From NCBI RefSeq assembly GCF_900089075.1, contig NZ_LT593747.1, forward strand, positions 666,219 through 730,218: a stretch of DNA of 64,000 bases, read 5' to 3'. Under the pieces are notes generated by a model that was not told the origin of the DNA, did not search any database, and saw nothing but the letters and a program-made list of their open reading frames with translations. Within the stretch, counting starts at the first letter, position 1; each line of letters starts with the position of its first letter. The translations under genes were made by a program, and so were the position numbers. The stretch is from Vaginella massiliensis (lineage in GTDB: Bacteria; Bacteroidota; Bacteroidia; Flavobacteriales; Weeksellaceae). Positions 18,130-27,259 of the stretch are shown one piece after another.

Positions 18130-18137
18130 CAAATATA
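18130..18137 (-). promoter_or_regulatory. -7 element (TATATTTG) for the response regulator gene
   Basis: The minus strand reads TATATTTG, an exact TAnnTTTG match, 23 bases before the ATG at 18106. It therefore also drives the downstream lipoprotein gene. Confidence 0.6.
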
Positions 18138-18154
18138 CGTAATTTTCTGCGAGC

Positions 18155-19794
18155 TTAAGAAGCTTTAATGCGTTCTACGTTTTGCAATCCCAATTCTTCA
18201 ACAGCAATCTCTCTCATTTCTACCTTTCTTATTTTTCCTGAGACTGTCATTGGAAATTCGGTAACAAACTTCCAGTACTTCGGGCGTTTATAGTGTGCAA
18301 TGGACATACAAAATTCTTGTAATTCATCTTCCGAACAGAGTTCATTTTCTTTTATTTTTACCCAAGCCATGACTTCTTCACCAAATTTTTCGCTTGGCAC
18401 GCCAATCAATTGTACGTCTGATATTTTAGGGTTTTGGTACAAAAAATCTTCGATTTCTTTTGGCGAAATATTTTCACCGCCTCGTATGATCAAATCTTTT
18501 ATACGCCCCGTGATGTTGATATAGCCCTCGTGATCCATAGTAGCCAAATCGCCCGAATGCAACCAATTGTCTTCATCTTTTGCCCTTGCAGTAGATTCGG
18601 GATTGTTCCAATATTTCTTCATTACCGAATAGCCTCTTGTGCACAATTCGCCTTGTTGACCTCGTGGTAAAATATAGCCAGTTTCTGGATCTATAATTTT
18701 TATTTCGAGATGATCCATTACTGTTCCCACGGTGCTCACTTGTTTTTCTATGAGTGTACCTATTTTAGTCTGAACCGATACTGGCGAAGTTTCGGTCATC
18801 CCGTAACAAATAGAAACTTCTTCCATGTGCATGAGCGTTTTTACTATTTTCATGATTTCGATTGGGCAAGGAGAACCTGCCATGACTCCTGTACGAAGTG
18901 TGGAAAGGTTGTAACGTTCGAAATCGGGCAAATCCAACTCGGCAATAAACATGGTGGGTACGCCGTATAAAGAAGTACAGCGCTCTTGCTCTACTGTTTG
19001 CAGCGTTTTGGCTGCGTCGAAACTCTCACTCGGGATTACCATGCAAGCTCCGTGCGAAACACAGGCTAAATTGCCTATCACCATACCTAAGCAATGGTAA
19101 AATGGTACTGGTATACAAACCCGATCAATTTCTGTATAATGTAATCGAAGTCCAATGAAGTAGCCATTGTTGAGAATGTTGTGATGCGTAAGGGTAACAC
19201 CTTTCGGAAATCCGGTTGTACCAGAGGTATATTGAATGTTCACCGCATCGTCGAATTGGACGATGGATTCTGCTTAGTCTAATTGAAACTTGCTGACTTT
19301 CTTCTTTTGTCCGAGAAAAGTATCCCACTGCTCTTCGAAAATGACGATATGCTCCAGTGATGGTGTTTTGTCTTTCACCTCTTCGAGCATATTTTTGTAA
19401 TGACTGGTTTTAAACTTTAGCGAAGCAAACACAGCGTTAATCTCGGATTGATTCAGTACATATTCCAATTCGTGTACACGATAAGCCGGATTGATGGTCA
19501 CCATAATCGCACCGATTCTTGCGGTAGCAAATTGCAAGATTACCCATTCGGCTCTGTTGGGCGCCCAAATTCCAACCCGATCACCATTGACAATTCCCAT
19601 TGCCAACAATGCTCTTGCGGCATGTTCGGTGACTTCATAAAACTGAGTGTAGGTGTAGCGAATGTTCTGATCTACCGAGACCAATGCATCTTTGGTAGGA
19701 TATTTGGCTACGATTCGTTTTGGTTATCGCCAATAGTTTCTCCTAAAAGCGGCACGTTCGATGGTCCGCTTGCGTATGAAATTTCTCTTATCAT
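18155..19794 (-). pseudogene. Acyl-CoA synthetase (AMP-binding), two disabling lesions
   Basis: The intact gene would encode a roughly 545-residue AMP-forming fatty acyl-CoA synthetase: start MIREISYASGPSNVPLLGET at 19794, the P-loop [36 protein letters not shown] and the C-terminal lysine region [11 protein letters not shown]. Two lesions break it. A one-base loss near the T run at 19718-19721 shifts the frame after GETIGDN (the next frame resumes RIVAKYPTKDALVSVDQN). An in-frame TAA at 19274-19276 interrupts the protein just before the P-loop. The rest is well preserved, so the damage looks recent, or one lesion could be a sequencing error. Confidence 0.85.
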
Positions 19795-19848
19795 TTTTTT
19801 GTGGTTTGTGTATGAATATAATTAACATACTTCTAAACCACAAAAAAA
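19794..19848. repeat. 14-bp inverted repeat flanking the acyl-CoA synthetase start
   Basis: TTTTTTTGTGGTTT (19794-19807) and AAACCACAAAAAAA (19835-19848) are perfect inverted copies with a 27-base spacer. The spacer holds the smaller palindrome GTATG (19810-19814) ... CATAC (19826-19830). In a minus-strand transcript the distal arm ends at the start codon of the broken acyl-CoA synthetase gene, and the proximal arm overlaps the T run of the preceding terminator. Confidence 0.6.
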
Positions 19849-19869
19849 GCCTCATAAAAATGAGGCTTT
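19846..19869 (-). terminator. Terminator after the T9SS cargo gene
   Basis: AAAGCCTCAT pairs with ATGAGGCTTT around a four-base loop, and the minus strand continues with a T run. It lies 22 bases past the stop at 19892. Confidence 0.85.
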
Positions 19870-19891
19870 ATAGATTCTTAAATATTTATGC

Positions 19892-20707
19892 TTATTTTTT
19901 CACAACCTTTGTAGTTGAAGAAGTACCATTGGTTGTTGTTTTCACGAAGTAAATTCCTTTTGCTAATGAAGATACATTAACTGTTTGTTTTCCATTAACT
20001 TCGAAAGTTTTCACAATTTGTCCGTTTGTGTTATACACTTCTACTGTTGCTTTTCCTTTTACATCAAATGAAGCTGTATTTGTCCACAAAGTGTTCAATA
20101 CAGTTTTTTCTGGTGTAAGCGTGTAAACATTCATGTTCATATCCCATAATTGGATATTGTCTATGTCTAGCGCATAATCTACGTCTTTACCAATTTTTAA
20201 AGCAAAAAAGTCTTTGTCTAAGTCTGTAACATTCAAATCTGTTTTGTCTGATAAGTCTAATGTTACTTTTACCCAATTACCATTTGTATTGATAACACCT
20301 GCATATTGGTTATTTGCTGAAGAAACAACGGTGGTATCCGCAGACAAATCTCCTACGTTGTATGGATAATATGTACCATCTACTTTATAAATATTTAGTG
20401 ATAAAGTTTTTCCTGCTGTTCCTTTTACCCAAAAAGTAATTTGTTTTGGTTGTGAAGTAAGTTTGCTACCTAATCTTGAGGTAAAAACATAGTCATTTTT
20501 TTGTGTATTAGTTGTAATGTTTAATGAATTTGACCCATCAACTCCTTTACCAACACCCTGTACTGCATAAGCTTTTATCCCGTATGAATTTACTCCACTT
20601 GTAAACTCTTCCCAATTTTCAAAATCACTCCCAGGTATTGCGTTTACTTGTGCAAAAGAGAATGTAGAAAGAGCAGCAACTGCTATTAAAGAATAGATTT
20701 TTTTCAT
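19892..20707 (-). CDS. Secreted protein with T9SS type A sorting domain
   Basis: A 271-residue protein with a signal peptide (LIAVAALSTFSFAQ), a central beta-sandwich domain resembling carbohydrate-binding modules (about 30-190, with FWVKGTAGKTLSLNIYKVDG and YALDIDNIQLWDM) and a C-terminal type IX secretion sorting domain of type A (about 200-271: VEVYNTNGQIVKTFEV, LAKGIYFVKT, ending KVVKK). It should be exported by the T9SS and either anchored or released at the surface. The ligand is unknown. It has its own -7 box and terminator. Confidence 0.88.
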   Translation of the reverse strand: MKKIYSLIAVAALSTFSFAQVNAIPGSDFENWEEFTSGVNSYGIKAYAVQGVGKGVDGSNSLNITTNTQKNDYVFTSRLGSKLTSQPKQITFWVKGTAGKTLSLNIYKVDGTYYPYNVGDLSADTTVVSSANNQYAGVINTNGNWVKVTLDLSDKTDLNVTDLDKDFFALKIGKDVDYALDIDNIQLWDMNMNVYTLTPEKTVLNTLWTNTASFDVKGKATVEVYNTNGQIVKTFEVNGKQTVNVSSLAKGIYFVKTTTNGTSSTTKVVKK

Positions 20708-20754
20708 GATTTTTTATTTTTTTTAATTAATATTAACCCTTTTCTTTTGAGATA

Positions 20755-20762
20755 CAAATGTA
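20755..20762 (-). promoter_or_regulatory. -7 element (TACATTTG) for the T9SS cargo gene at 19892-20707
   Basis: The minus strand reads TACATTTG, matching TAnnTTTG, 47 bases before the ATG at 20707. A TTTG at normal -33 spacing is not seen. Confidence 0.5.
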
Positions 20763-20819
20763 CAACTATTCGGCAAACGATTTGTTATTGTAAAAATTGA
20801 TTACAATAATTTAACACAG

Positions 20820-20847
20820 AAAAGGGCAAGAAAATTCTTGCCCTTTT
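20820..20847 (-). terminator. Terminator after lpdA
   Basis: AAAAGGGCAAGAA pairs perfectly with TTCTTGCCCTTTT around two bases, a 13-bp stem. It lies 33 bases past the lpdA stop on the minus strand. Confidence 0.85.
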
Positions 20848-20880
20848 ACATACTATTATAATTTCTAATATCAATTTATA

Positions 20881-22269
20881 TTAGATATGGATTGCATGTC
20901 CGTATGCATCCTCTACAGCTTCCATAATTGCTTCTGCCATAGTAGGGTGTGCATGAACAGACTTCATTATTTCATGCCCTGTAGTTTCTAGTTTACGAGC
21001 CACAACAGCTTCGGCAATCATTTCGGTAACTCCATCCCCAATCATATGACAACCCAACCATTCACCATATTTAGCATCGAATACAACTTTCACAAAACCA
21101 TCTGTTGCACCATTGGCTACAGCCTTACCATTGGCAGAGAATGGGAATTTTCCTACTTTCACTTCATAGCCAGCTTCTTTCGCTTTTGCTTCGGTAAGCC
21201 CAACTGATGCAATCTCTGGAGAGCAATATGTACAACCCGGAATATTACCGTAATCGATTGGTTCTACGTCTAAACCAGCAATTTTTTCTGCTGCTAAAAT
21301 TCCTTGGGCAGATGCCAAATGCGCCAAGTCGGCACCTTTTACCACATCACCTATGGCGTAATATCCTGGAACAGAAGTTTGGCAATAATCGTTGATCACA
21401 ATTTTCCCTCTTTCTGTTGCGATGCCTACTTCTTCTAATCCAATGTTTTCGGTATTCGGAACAACGCCTACTGCAGATAGTACCACTTCAGCTTCGATCA
21501 CTTCTTCGCCTTTGGCTGTTTTGATGGTAGCTTTTACCAGCTCGCCCGAGGTGTCTACTTTGGTCACTTCTGAGTTGGTAAGGATTTTGATACCAGCTTT
21601 CTTAAAAGATAATGCCAATTGTTTAGAGACTTCTTCGTCTTCTACTGGAACAATTCTTGGCAAAAATTCTACAATGGTAACTTCTGTACCCAAACTGTGG
21701 TAGAAATGTGCAAACTCTACGCCTATGGCACCAGAGCCAACCACAATCATCGATTTGGGCTGTTTTTCCAATGCTAATGCACCACGGTAACCAATCACTT
21801 TTTTACCGTCTTGTGGCAATGCTGGCAATTCTCGTGAGCGCGCTCCGGTTGCGATGATGATATTTTCTGCTTGATATTCTTTAGATTCAGATGCTGTTTT
21901 TACCAAAACTTTTTTGCCAGGCAATACTTTAGCTTCACCTTTTATGATGTCTATTTTATTCTTTTTCATCAGGAATTGTACACCTTTGCTCATTCGGTCT
22001 GCAACTCCTCTACTTCTTTGTACCACATTTGGGAATTCGAAACCAATATTTTCTGGTAACTTGATTCCAAATTCTTGGGCGTTGTTGAGGTATTTGAATA
22101 CTTGGGCGCTCTTGAGCAAAGCTTTTGTTGGGATACATCCCCAGTTGAGGCATATTCCGCCTAATTCTGCTTTTTCTACAATGGCAACTTTTTTTCCTAA
22201 TTGCGACGCTCTGATTGCGGCAACGTATCCGCCAGGCCCACTTCCTATAACTATAATATCGTAATTCAT
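20881..22269 (-). CDS. lpdA: Dihydrolipoyl dehydrogenase (E3)
   Basis: A flavoprotein that reoxidises dihydrolipoamide in the pyruvate and 2-oxoglutarate dehydrogenase complexes and the glycine cleavage system. The 462-residue protein has the FAD dinucleotide motif IIVIGSGPGGYVAAIRA, the redox disulfide GGICLNWGCIPTKA (Cys40, Cys45), the NAD motif MIVVGSGAIGVEFAHFYHSL, a TSVPGYYAIGDV FAD motif and the dimer-interface HAHPTMAEAI with the catalytic His. The length is standard. No E1 or E2 gene is nearby. Confidence 0.96.
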   Translation of the reverse strand: MNYDIIVIGSGPGGYVAAIRASQLGKKVAIVEKAELGGICLNWGCIPTKALLKSAQVFKYLNNAQEFGIKLPENIGFEFPNVVQRSRGVADRMSKGVQFLMKKNKIDIIKGEAKVLPGKKVLVKTASESKEYQAENIIIATGARSRELPALPQDGKKVIGYRGALALEKQPKSMIVVGSGAIGVEFAHFYHSLGTEVTIVEFLPRIVPVEDEEVSKQLALSFKKAGIKILTNSEVTKVDTSGELVKATIKTAKGEEVIEAEVVLSAVGVVPNTENIGLEEVGIATERGKIVINDYCQTSVPGYYAIGDVVKGADLAHLASAQGILAAEKIAGLDVEPIDYGNIPGCTYCSPEIASVGLTEAKAKEAGYEVKVGKFPFSANGKAVANGATDGFVKVVFDAKYGEWLGCHMIGDGVTEMIAEAVVARKLETTGHEIMKSVHAHPTMAEAIMEAVEDAYGHAIHI

Positions 22270-22487
22270 GTTCGAAATTTGTGCTAAATTAAAAATTTAC
22301 TGGTGAAATTAAAAATTTCAGATTAATGAGATTTGTATTGATTTGATTTGATGACAAAATATGTTGATTTTCTTAAAATTATTTTTCTAAATACAAACAA
22401 AATTAATTTTTTTCTCATTCGAATTTTTGATTCAAAACGTTAAAAAAAATCGTTGATTTTCATAAATTCTTTTCCAACGAACTTTAT

Positions 22488-22495
22488 TATCTTTG
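22488..22495 (+). promoter_or_regulatory. -7 element (TATCTTTG) for the FecCD operon
   Basis: An exact TAnnTTTG match. The likely GTG start at 22511 is only 15 bases past it, leaving a leader of roughly ten bases. The alternative TTG start at 22493 lies inside the element and is excluded. Confidence 0.6.
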
Positions 22496-22510
22496 CTCGA
22501 AAGCGATTTT

Positions 22511-23521
22511 GTGAAAAAACAACTGATTTTAGTGGGGTTTACGATACTCATTCTCGGGTTGATTTTGCTTAATCTATTCCTCGGAAAAGCCACTATAAAA
22601 TTTGATGCTGTCTGGATGACTTTCTTGGGCAAATCGCCAGACGAGATGACTCAAAATCTTATCCTACACTACCGATTGCCCAAAACCATCACGGCAATTT
22701 TGGTGGGGATTGCTTTGCCCGTAGCCGGATTTCAACTGCAAGAATTATTCAAAAATGAGTTGGCAGAACCCAGTGTTTTGGGCATTTCGGCCATGTCTGG
22801 CTTGGGCGTTGCAATTGTAATTTTTCTATTTTCTACGCTGGGTTTTCAGCATTTGTTGAACGATTCTTGGATCATCATTTTTGCGGCAATGCTCGGGGCT
22901 CTTTTAGCCTTACTCATCATCGGAAGTTTTGCCCATCGCATCAAATCTTCAGCAATATTGATTATTCTGGGCATGATGTTATCTGGATTGTCGGTAGCTT
23001 TCATTGGTATTTTGCAGTACTTTGCGCCATCAGAACGCATAAAAACCTATCTCATTTGGAGTTTTGGAACTTTAAGTGCTTTGAGCTGGACTCAAATTTC
23101 AATATTTGCACTTTGCGTTTGCATTGGAACTTTCTTAGCGTGTCTCACCCTCAATCGACTTACAGCACTGTTGCTAGGCGAAACCTATGCACAAACATTG
23201 GGCGTGAACATCAGGCAATTGCGCTGGACAATTCTTATTTCAACCGCCTTGCTTACGGCTGCAGTTACCGCATTTGCTGGACCAATTTCTTTTATCGGAT
23301 TGGCAGTCCCTCATCTTTGTAGAAGCTTATTGAAAACTGCCAACATGAAGTTGCTTTTTGGTTCGATAATACTGCTTGGTATAAGTTTGATGCTGTTTTT
23401 CAGTGCTTTATCAGATATGTTTCCGTTTGGTACATTACCCATCAATATCATCACTTCGTTGTTTGGTACACCAATCGTGATCAGTATTTTGTTGAAAAAT
23501 TCTAAATCCTTAAACCCATGA
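22511..23521 (+). CDS. FecCD-family ABC transporter permease
   Basis: A multi-spanning permease (336 residues, about ten membrane helices) of the iron-siderophore/heme/vitamin B12 importer family. Typical features are HYRLPKTITAILVGIALPVAGFQLQ, NELAEPSVLGISAMSGLG, FAGPISFIGLAVPHLCR (near the ATPase-contacting loop) and GTLPINIITSLFGTPIVISIL. GTG at 22511 is chosen as start because a promoter element covers the upstream alternative. The ATPase gene overlaps its stop by ATGA (four bases), indicating coupled translation. No binding protein or TonB receptor gene is adjacent, so the substrate is unknown. Confidence 0.9.
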   Translation: MKKQLILVGFTILILGLILLNLFLGKATIKFDAVWMTFLGKSPDEMTQNLILHYRLPKTITAILVGIALPVAGFQLQELFKNELAEPSVLGISAMSGLGVAIVIFLFSTLGFQHLLNDSWIIIFAAMLGALLALLIIGSFAHRIKSSAILIILGMMLSGLSVAFIGILQYFAPSERIKTYLIWSFGTLSALSWTQISIFALCVCIGTFLACLTLNRLTALLLGETYAQTLGVNIRQLRWTILISTALLTAAVTAFAGPISFIGLAVPHLCRSLLKTANMKLLFGSIILLGISLMLFFSALSDMFPFGTLPINIITSLFGTPIVISILLKNSKSLNP

Positions 23522-24465
23522 AAGAATTGATACTGAAAAACTTATCGATAGGATATGCCAACAAACCCATTGTTGAAGGTATAAATCAAACGGTTGATCG
23601 CCCTAAATTTATAACGATTTTAGGTGCGAATGGCACGGGGAAATCGACCTTGTTGAAAACTATTTTAGGAATAGAAAAACCGCTCAAAGGTAATTTGTAC
23701 ATGGGAAATGAATCGCTTTCTGACGCAAAATCGGCCACTCATGCCGAATATTTTGCAACGGTATTTTCTAAATTGCCCATCGTACCCGAAATTTTGGTAA
23801 GCGAACTGATTCAAATCAACGGAAAAAATGCAATCGAAAACAAACCTTCTACGCTGGAAGAAATACAAAAAATCGCCCACAAGATAGGCATTCATCCCCT
23901 ACTCGATCGATACGCCAACACGTTGAGCGACGGACAATTGCAATTGGTCATGATGGCTAGGGCGTTGCAACAAAAAACAGCATATATCATAATGGACGAA
24001 CCGACTGCTCATCTGGATTTGGGCAATCAGTACAAAATTTTTGGGCTGTGTGCGAATTTGGTCGAAAACGAAAGAAAAACCATCATCATGGTGACCCATG
24101 AGGTTGATTTGGCTTTGCAATTTGCCGACGAAATTTGGTGGATCGAGAACCATCGGCTCTATGCTGGAATTCCAGAAGAAATAGCATTTGAGCATCGGAT
24201 TTTGTCTAAGCTTTCGAACGAAATTTTGGCATACAATTCCGTGCAACAGACCTATACCGTTGCCACAGCGCATAAAAAAACAATTGGCGTTGTAGGCGAT
24301 GATGAAATGGCTTTTTGGCTGAGAAAAGCCTTAACTCGAGATGGGTATAAAATAGTGAACAATGGAAACGAAATTATTCGGGTCGATCAAAATATAATAA
24401 CCTACAAAGAACAAACTTTTTCGTCGATACAATCGATTTTAGAACATTTGAAATATCATGAGTAA
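23518..24465 (+). CDS. ABC transporter ATP-binding protein with C-terminal extension
   Basis: The partner of the FecCD permease. Residues 1 to about 240 form a FecE/BtuD-type ATPase: Walker A GANGTGKST (36-44), signature LSDGQLQ, Walker B YIIMDEPTAHLDLG and the switch His in VTHEVDL. At 315 residues it is about 60-70 longer than usual. The extra end (from about 247, IGVVGDDEMAFWLRKALTRD) looks like a small alpha/beta domain, possibly regulatory; I do not recognise it. The SDR gene overlaps its 3' end by eight bases. Confidence 0.9.
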   Translation: MKELILKNLSIGYANKPIVEGINQTVDRPKFITILGANGTGKSTLLKTILGIEKPLKGNLYMGNESLSDAKSATHAEYFATVFSKLPIVPEILVSELIQINGKNAIENKPSTLEEIQKIAHKIGIHPLLDRYANTLSDGQLQLVMMARALQQKTAYIIMDEPTAHLDLGNQYKIFGLCANLVENERKTIIMVTHEVDLALQFADEIWWIENHRLYAGIPEEIAFEHRILSKLSNEILAYNSVQQTYTVATAHKKTIGVVGDDEMAFWLRKALTRDGYKIVNNGNEIIRVDQNIITYKEQTFSSIQSILEHLKYHE

Positions 24466-25150
24466 AACAATTATTATAACTGGAGCAAGTCGCGGAATTG
24501 GGCGCGAATTGGCGATACAACATTTGGCATTGGGCAATAGAGTCATCGCCATCTCGAGAAACTTAGCGAAACTCGACGAGCTTGCAAATTTTGCAACGAA
24601 TAATCAATACCAAAGCATCGCCATGGACCTTAGTAATTACGAGGAGATTGGCAAGATTCCAGAGCTACTTGCAGACGTAGAAAAAGCAGACGTTTTGTAC
24701 AATAATGCCGGACTGTGCATCAACAAAGCATTCGAACAGGTTAGCGAACAAGATTTGACCCAATCTTGGCAAGTGAATTTTATGGCGCCTTACCGCCTGA
24801 TTCAAGTTTTGTTGCCAAAATTTGATCAAACATCGCATGTGGTGAATATCTCGACCATGGGCGCCGTGCAAGGTTCAGTAAAATTTGCAGGATTATCTGC
24901 CTATTCGTCATCCAAAGCGGCTACGGCAAACCTCACCGAATTGTTGGCAGAGGAACTGAAAGAAAACGGTCCGAGAATCAATGCGGTGGCGTTGGGTGCG
25001 GTACAAACCGAGATGTTAGAAGAGGCTTTTCCAGGATACAAAGCCCCATTAAATCCGGCTGAAATGGCAAGTTATCTAGTCGATTTCGGGTTGAATGGGC
25101 ATCGGTATTTCAACGGAAAAATTTTACAAGCTTCAGTTTCGACACCTTAA
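24458..25150 (+). CDS. Short-chain dehydrogenase/reductase
   Basis: A classical SDR of 230 residues: the coenzyme motif TGASRGIGRE, NNAG (82-85), the catalytic Ser132 in NIS, Tyr149 and Lys153 in AYSSSKAAT. An Arg at SRN after the second strand suggests NADP preference. The substrate is unknown. Translation overlaps the upstream ABC ATPase gene, so it belongs to that operon; a reductive step on the imported compound, such as iron release or modification of a cofactor, is conceivable but not shown. Confidence 0.88.
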   Translation: MSKTIIITGASRGIGRELAIQHLALGNRVIAISRNLAKLDELANFATNNQYQSIAMDLSNYEEIGKIPELLADVEKADVLYNNAGLCINKAFEQVSEQDLTQSWQVNFMAPYRLIQVLLPKFDQTSHVVNISTMGAVQGSVKFAGLSAYSSSKAATANLTELLAEELKENGPRINAVALGAVQTEMLEEAFPGYKAPLNPAEMASYLVDFGLNGHRYFNGKILQASVSTP

Positions 25151-25255
25151 TTTTTTATCATCCAAGAAACTTTAAATCTTTCTGAAATAGTTTGGAATAT
25201 AGTTTGATTCAAGATGAACAGCACAATTAATAGAATTACAACATCGAGAAAGATT

Positions 25256-26203
25256 ATGAACTATACTTTTATTCTTTTGCCTTTATTGCTTATTGCTCCG
25301 TTTAGCCTTGCACAAGTCAATGTGCAAAATCAAACCGTACAAATTGTGCCCAAATGGAGTGTTGGAAATACGTACGAATATCATTTCAAGAATGATGATT
25401 TCATCATCTCGATCAACGATACAGTTTCTAAAGTTTATACCAATAGCAAAAAGAAAATGAGTGTAGTAGATGAAAATCAATTCGTTTACAAAATGCAATG
25501 GGAAATCACTGATTACCAGACGAATGATCCAGATGAATTTTACAAAGATTTTCTTACCAATTCTAAGAATGTAAGCTATGAATTTGCAACGAACAAAGAT
25601 GGCGAATACTTAGAATTGTTGAACGAAACAAAAGTGCAAACACAATTGATAGACATTGTTTCGAAGATGAAAAAGAAAAACAAGAAAAACGCGGTTTACC
25701 AAAGCAATGTCGACGGGCTGATGGAGATGATAAGTGCCAATGAATATGTACAATATGCCCTGTCGCAAGAACTTCACAACCTCTTGCAATACAACGGATT
25801 GTTTTTGCAAATGGGCGAAAAATATGTAGGCAAACAAGTACAAGACAATTTTTTTGGTTATCCAATTGCTTCTACAACAACGACTTGGCTAGATTCGATC
25901 AACGAAGAAAACTTGTCGTACACCATCGCTTCTACCCAGGAGTTGGACAAAGATGATTTTGAAAATCTGTGGAAATTTATGGCTCAAAACATGTTGGATC
26001 AATCCAACGTAAAACTCACAAAAGAGCAAGTAGAACGAGAAATCAGCAAATATTCAGACACCATAGAACTCAAGGTAGACAACCGCAGTACCTACAACAA
26101 AGATTCGATTTTGGTGAATTCACAATACCGATTCAGCCTGAACATTGGTACACGCAAAACCATCAATATGCTCGAAATCCAACTTATGCAGAACGAAGTC
26201 TGA
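25256..26203 (+). CDS. Hypothetical secreted protein (tandem pair, first)
   Basis: I do not recognise a named family. The 315-residue product starts MNYTFILLPLLLIAPFSLAQ, a signal peptide. The mature protein is acidic and beta-rich with a helical middle (DIVSKMKKKNKKN and QELHNLLQYNG). It shares layout and motifs with the next gene: an N-terminal domain with NDTV, a central helical part, a conserved TTxWLDS/NTYIDN-type strand and a C-terminal DTIxxxVDxxxxxN segment. An earlier frame start at 25214 lacks a signal sequence at its front, so 25256 is preferred. Confidence 0.75.
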   Translation: MNYTFILLPLLLIAPFSLAQVNVQNQTVQIVPKWSVGNTYEYHFKNDDFIISINDTVSKVYTNSKKKMSVVDENQFVYKMQWEITDYQTNDPDEFYKDFLTNSKNVSYEFATNKDGEYLELLNETKVQTQLIDIVSKMKKKNKKNAVYQSNVDGLMEMISANEYVQYALSQELHNLLQYNGLFLQMGEKYVGKQVQDNFFGYPIASTTTTWLDSINEENLSYTIASTQELDKDDFENLWKFMAQNMLDQSNVKLTKEQVEREISKYSDTIELKVDNRSTYNKDSILVNSQYRFSLNIGTRKTINMLEIQLMQNEV

Positions 26204-26234
26204 TATTTTTTTTAAATTTGATGAAAAATATTGA

Positions 26235-27158
26235 ATGAGAAATATTTTTATAATTTTCCTGTTGTTGAATAGTTTTTTAGGTTTCGCACAAGAAATTGAT
26301 TCTGAAACTACTGTAGACATCAAGCCCTATTTCAATATCCAAGATCACAACAACTATCAGTTTACCACACACGATATTCGGATAGAAGGAAATGATACGG
26401 TTCAGAATGATTATGTTAAATACAAAGCCTATGTAGAAGTGTTGGATTTATACAAAGATCAATATACCCTACATTGGCACATCTACGATATCGAAAATTC
26501 GAACAAAAACATTACGCGTAATCCGTTGAGTTTTTTACAAGAGCTCGACATCTATTACACCATGGATGCCACCGGAAAGTTTAGCGATTTTCAGCACAAC
26601 AATTTTACATTAGTACAATTTAGAACGGCTTTAGAACAAGTTCAAGACCAATATGCAGACCAACCTAGCGTACAGAAAATCTTAGACCAGGTTGATGAAC
26701 ATTATGAGAAATTAGAACAAGTCAATTCGATATTCGCAAAAGACATTGCGCAATTTCATCATTTTTTCGGTCGCGGACGCTATGATGTAAACAAAACGCC
26801 AATCGTTGCCAACACCTATATAGACAATCTGTTCAACGACAATCCGACACCTGCCAAAACCGATTTTAGATTAGAAGACCATTCGCCCTATTCCAATACC
26901 TATATCTTAACTTCTACCTCGGTTGCAGACGAAGAATGGCTGAAAGAATCTTGGTTCAAATACCTTGAAAGGACAGCCAGACAAATGGATGTAGAAGCCC
27001 CAAAACGCGACGAGATCGACAGCAATATCGTATACACCATCGACACCACCAATCGTCTACAAGAAACAGGATGGCTCTCGTATAGCATGCAAGTAAAGAG
27101 AGTAAATTTCCTAGACACAGCTTTCACACAGAGAAGAAAGATCGAATATATTCCGTAA
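26235..27158 (+). CDS. Hypothetical secreted protein (tandem pair, second)
   Basis: A 307-residue protein with signal peptide RNIFIIFLLLNSFLGFAQ. It resembles the preceding gene in length, layout and several motifs (GNDTVQNDYVKYKAYVEVL; YSNTYILTSTSVADEEWL; IDSNIVYTIDTTN), so the pair probably arose by tandem duplication and then diverged. It starts 32 bases after the first gene on the same strand and lysS follows. No lipobox, sorting domain or known catalytic motif is visible. Function unknown. Confidence 0.75.
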   Translation: MRNIFIIFLLLNSFLGFAQEIDSETTVDIKPYFNIQDHNNYQFTTHDIRIEGNDTVQNDYVKYKAYVEVLDLYKDQYTLHWHIYDIENSNKNITRNPLSFLQELDIYYTMDATGKFSDFQHNNFTLVQFRTALEQVQDQYADQPSVQKILDQVDEHYEKLEQVNSIFAKDIAQFHHFFGRGRYDVNKTPIVANTYIDNLFNDNPTPAKTDFRLEDHSPYSNTYILTSTSVADEEWLKESWFKYLERTARQMDVEAPKRDEIDSNIVYTIDTTNRLQETGWLSYSMQVKRVNFLDTAFTQRRKIEYIP

Positions 27159-27219
27159 AAAACCGAGTTTTTATCATCATAATCTACAATATTGTTCACC
27201 AAAACAATGAAATAATTGC

Positions 27220-27227
27220 TAATTTTG
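27220..27227 (+). promoter_or_regulatory. -7 element (TAATTTTG) for lysS
   Basis: TAATTTTG matches TAnnTTTG and lies 32 bases upstream of the lysS ATG. Confidence 0.5.
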
Positions 27228-27259
27228 CATTCTATTTTTAACTTTTAAAATATATCGTA

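Noticed and set aside
19243..19300. Recoding (read-through) of the TAA in the acyl-CoA synthetase gene
   Set aside because: A second lesion upstream already breaks the frame, so simple inactivation is the better explanation.
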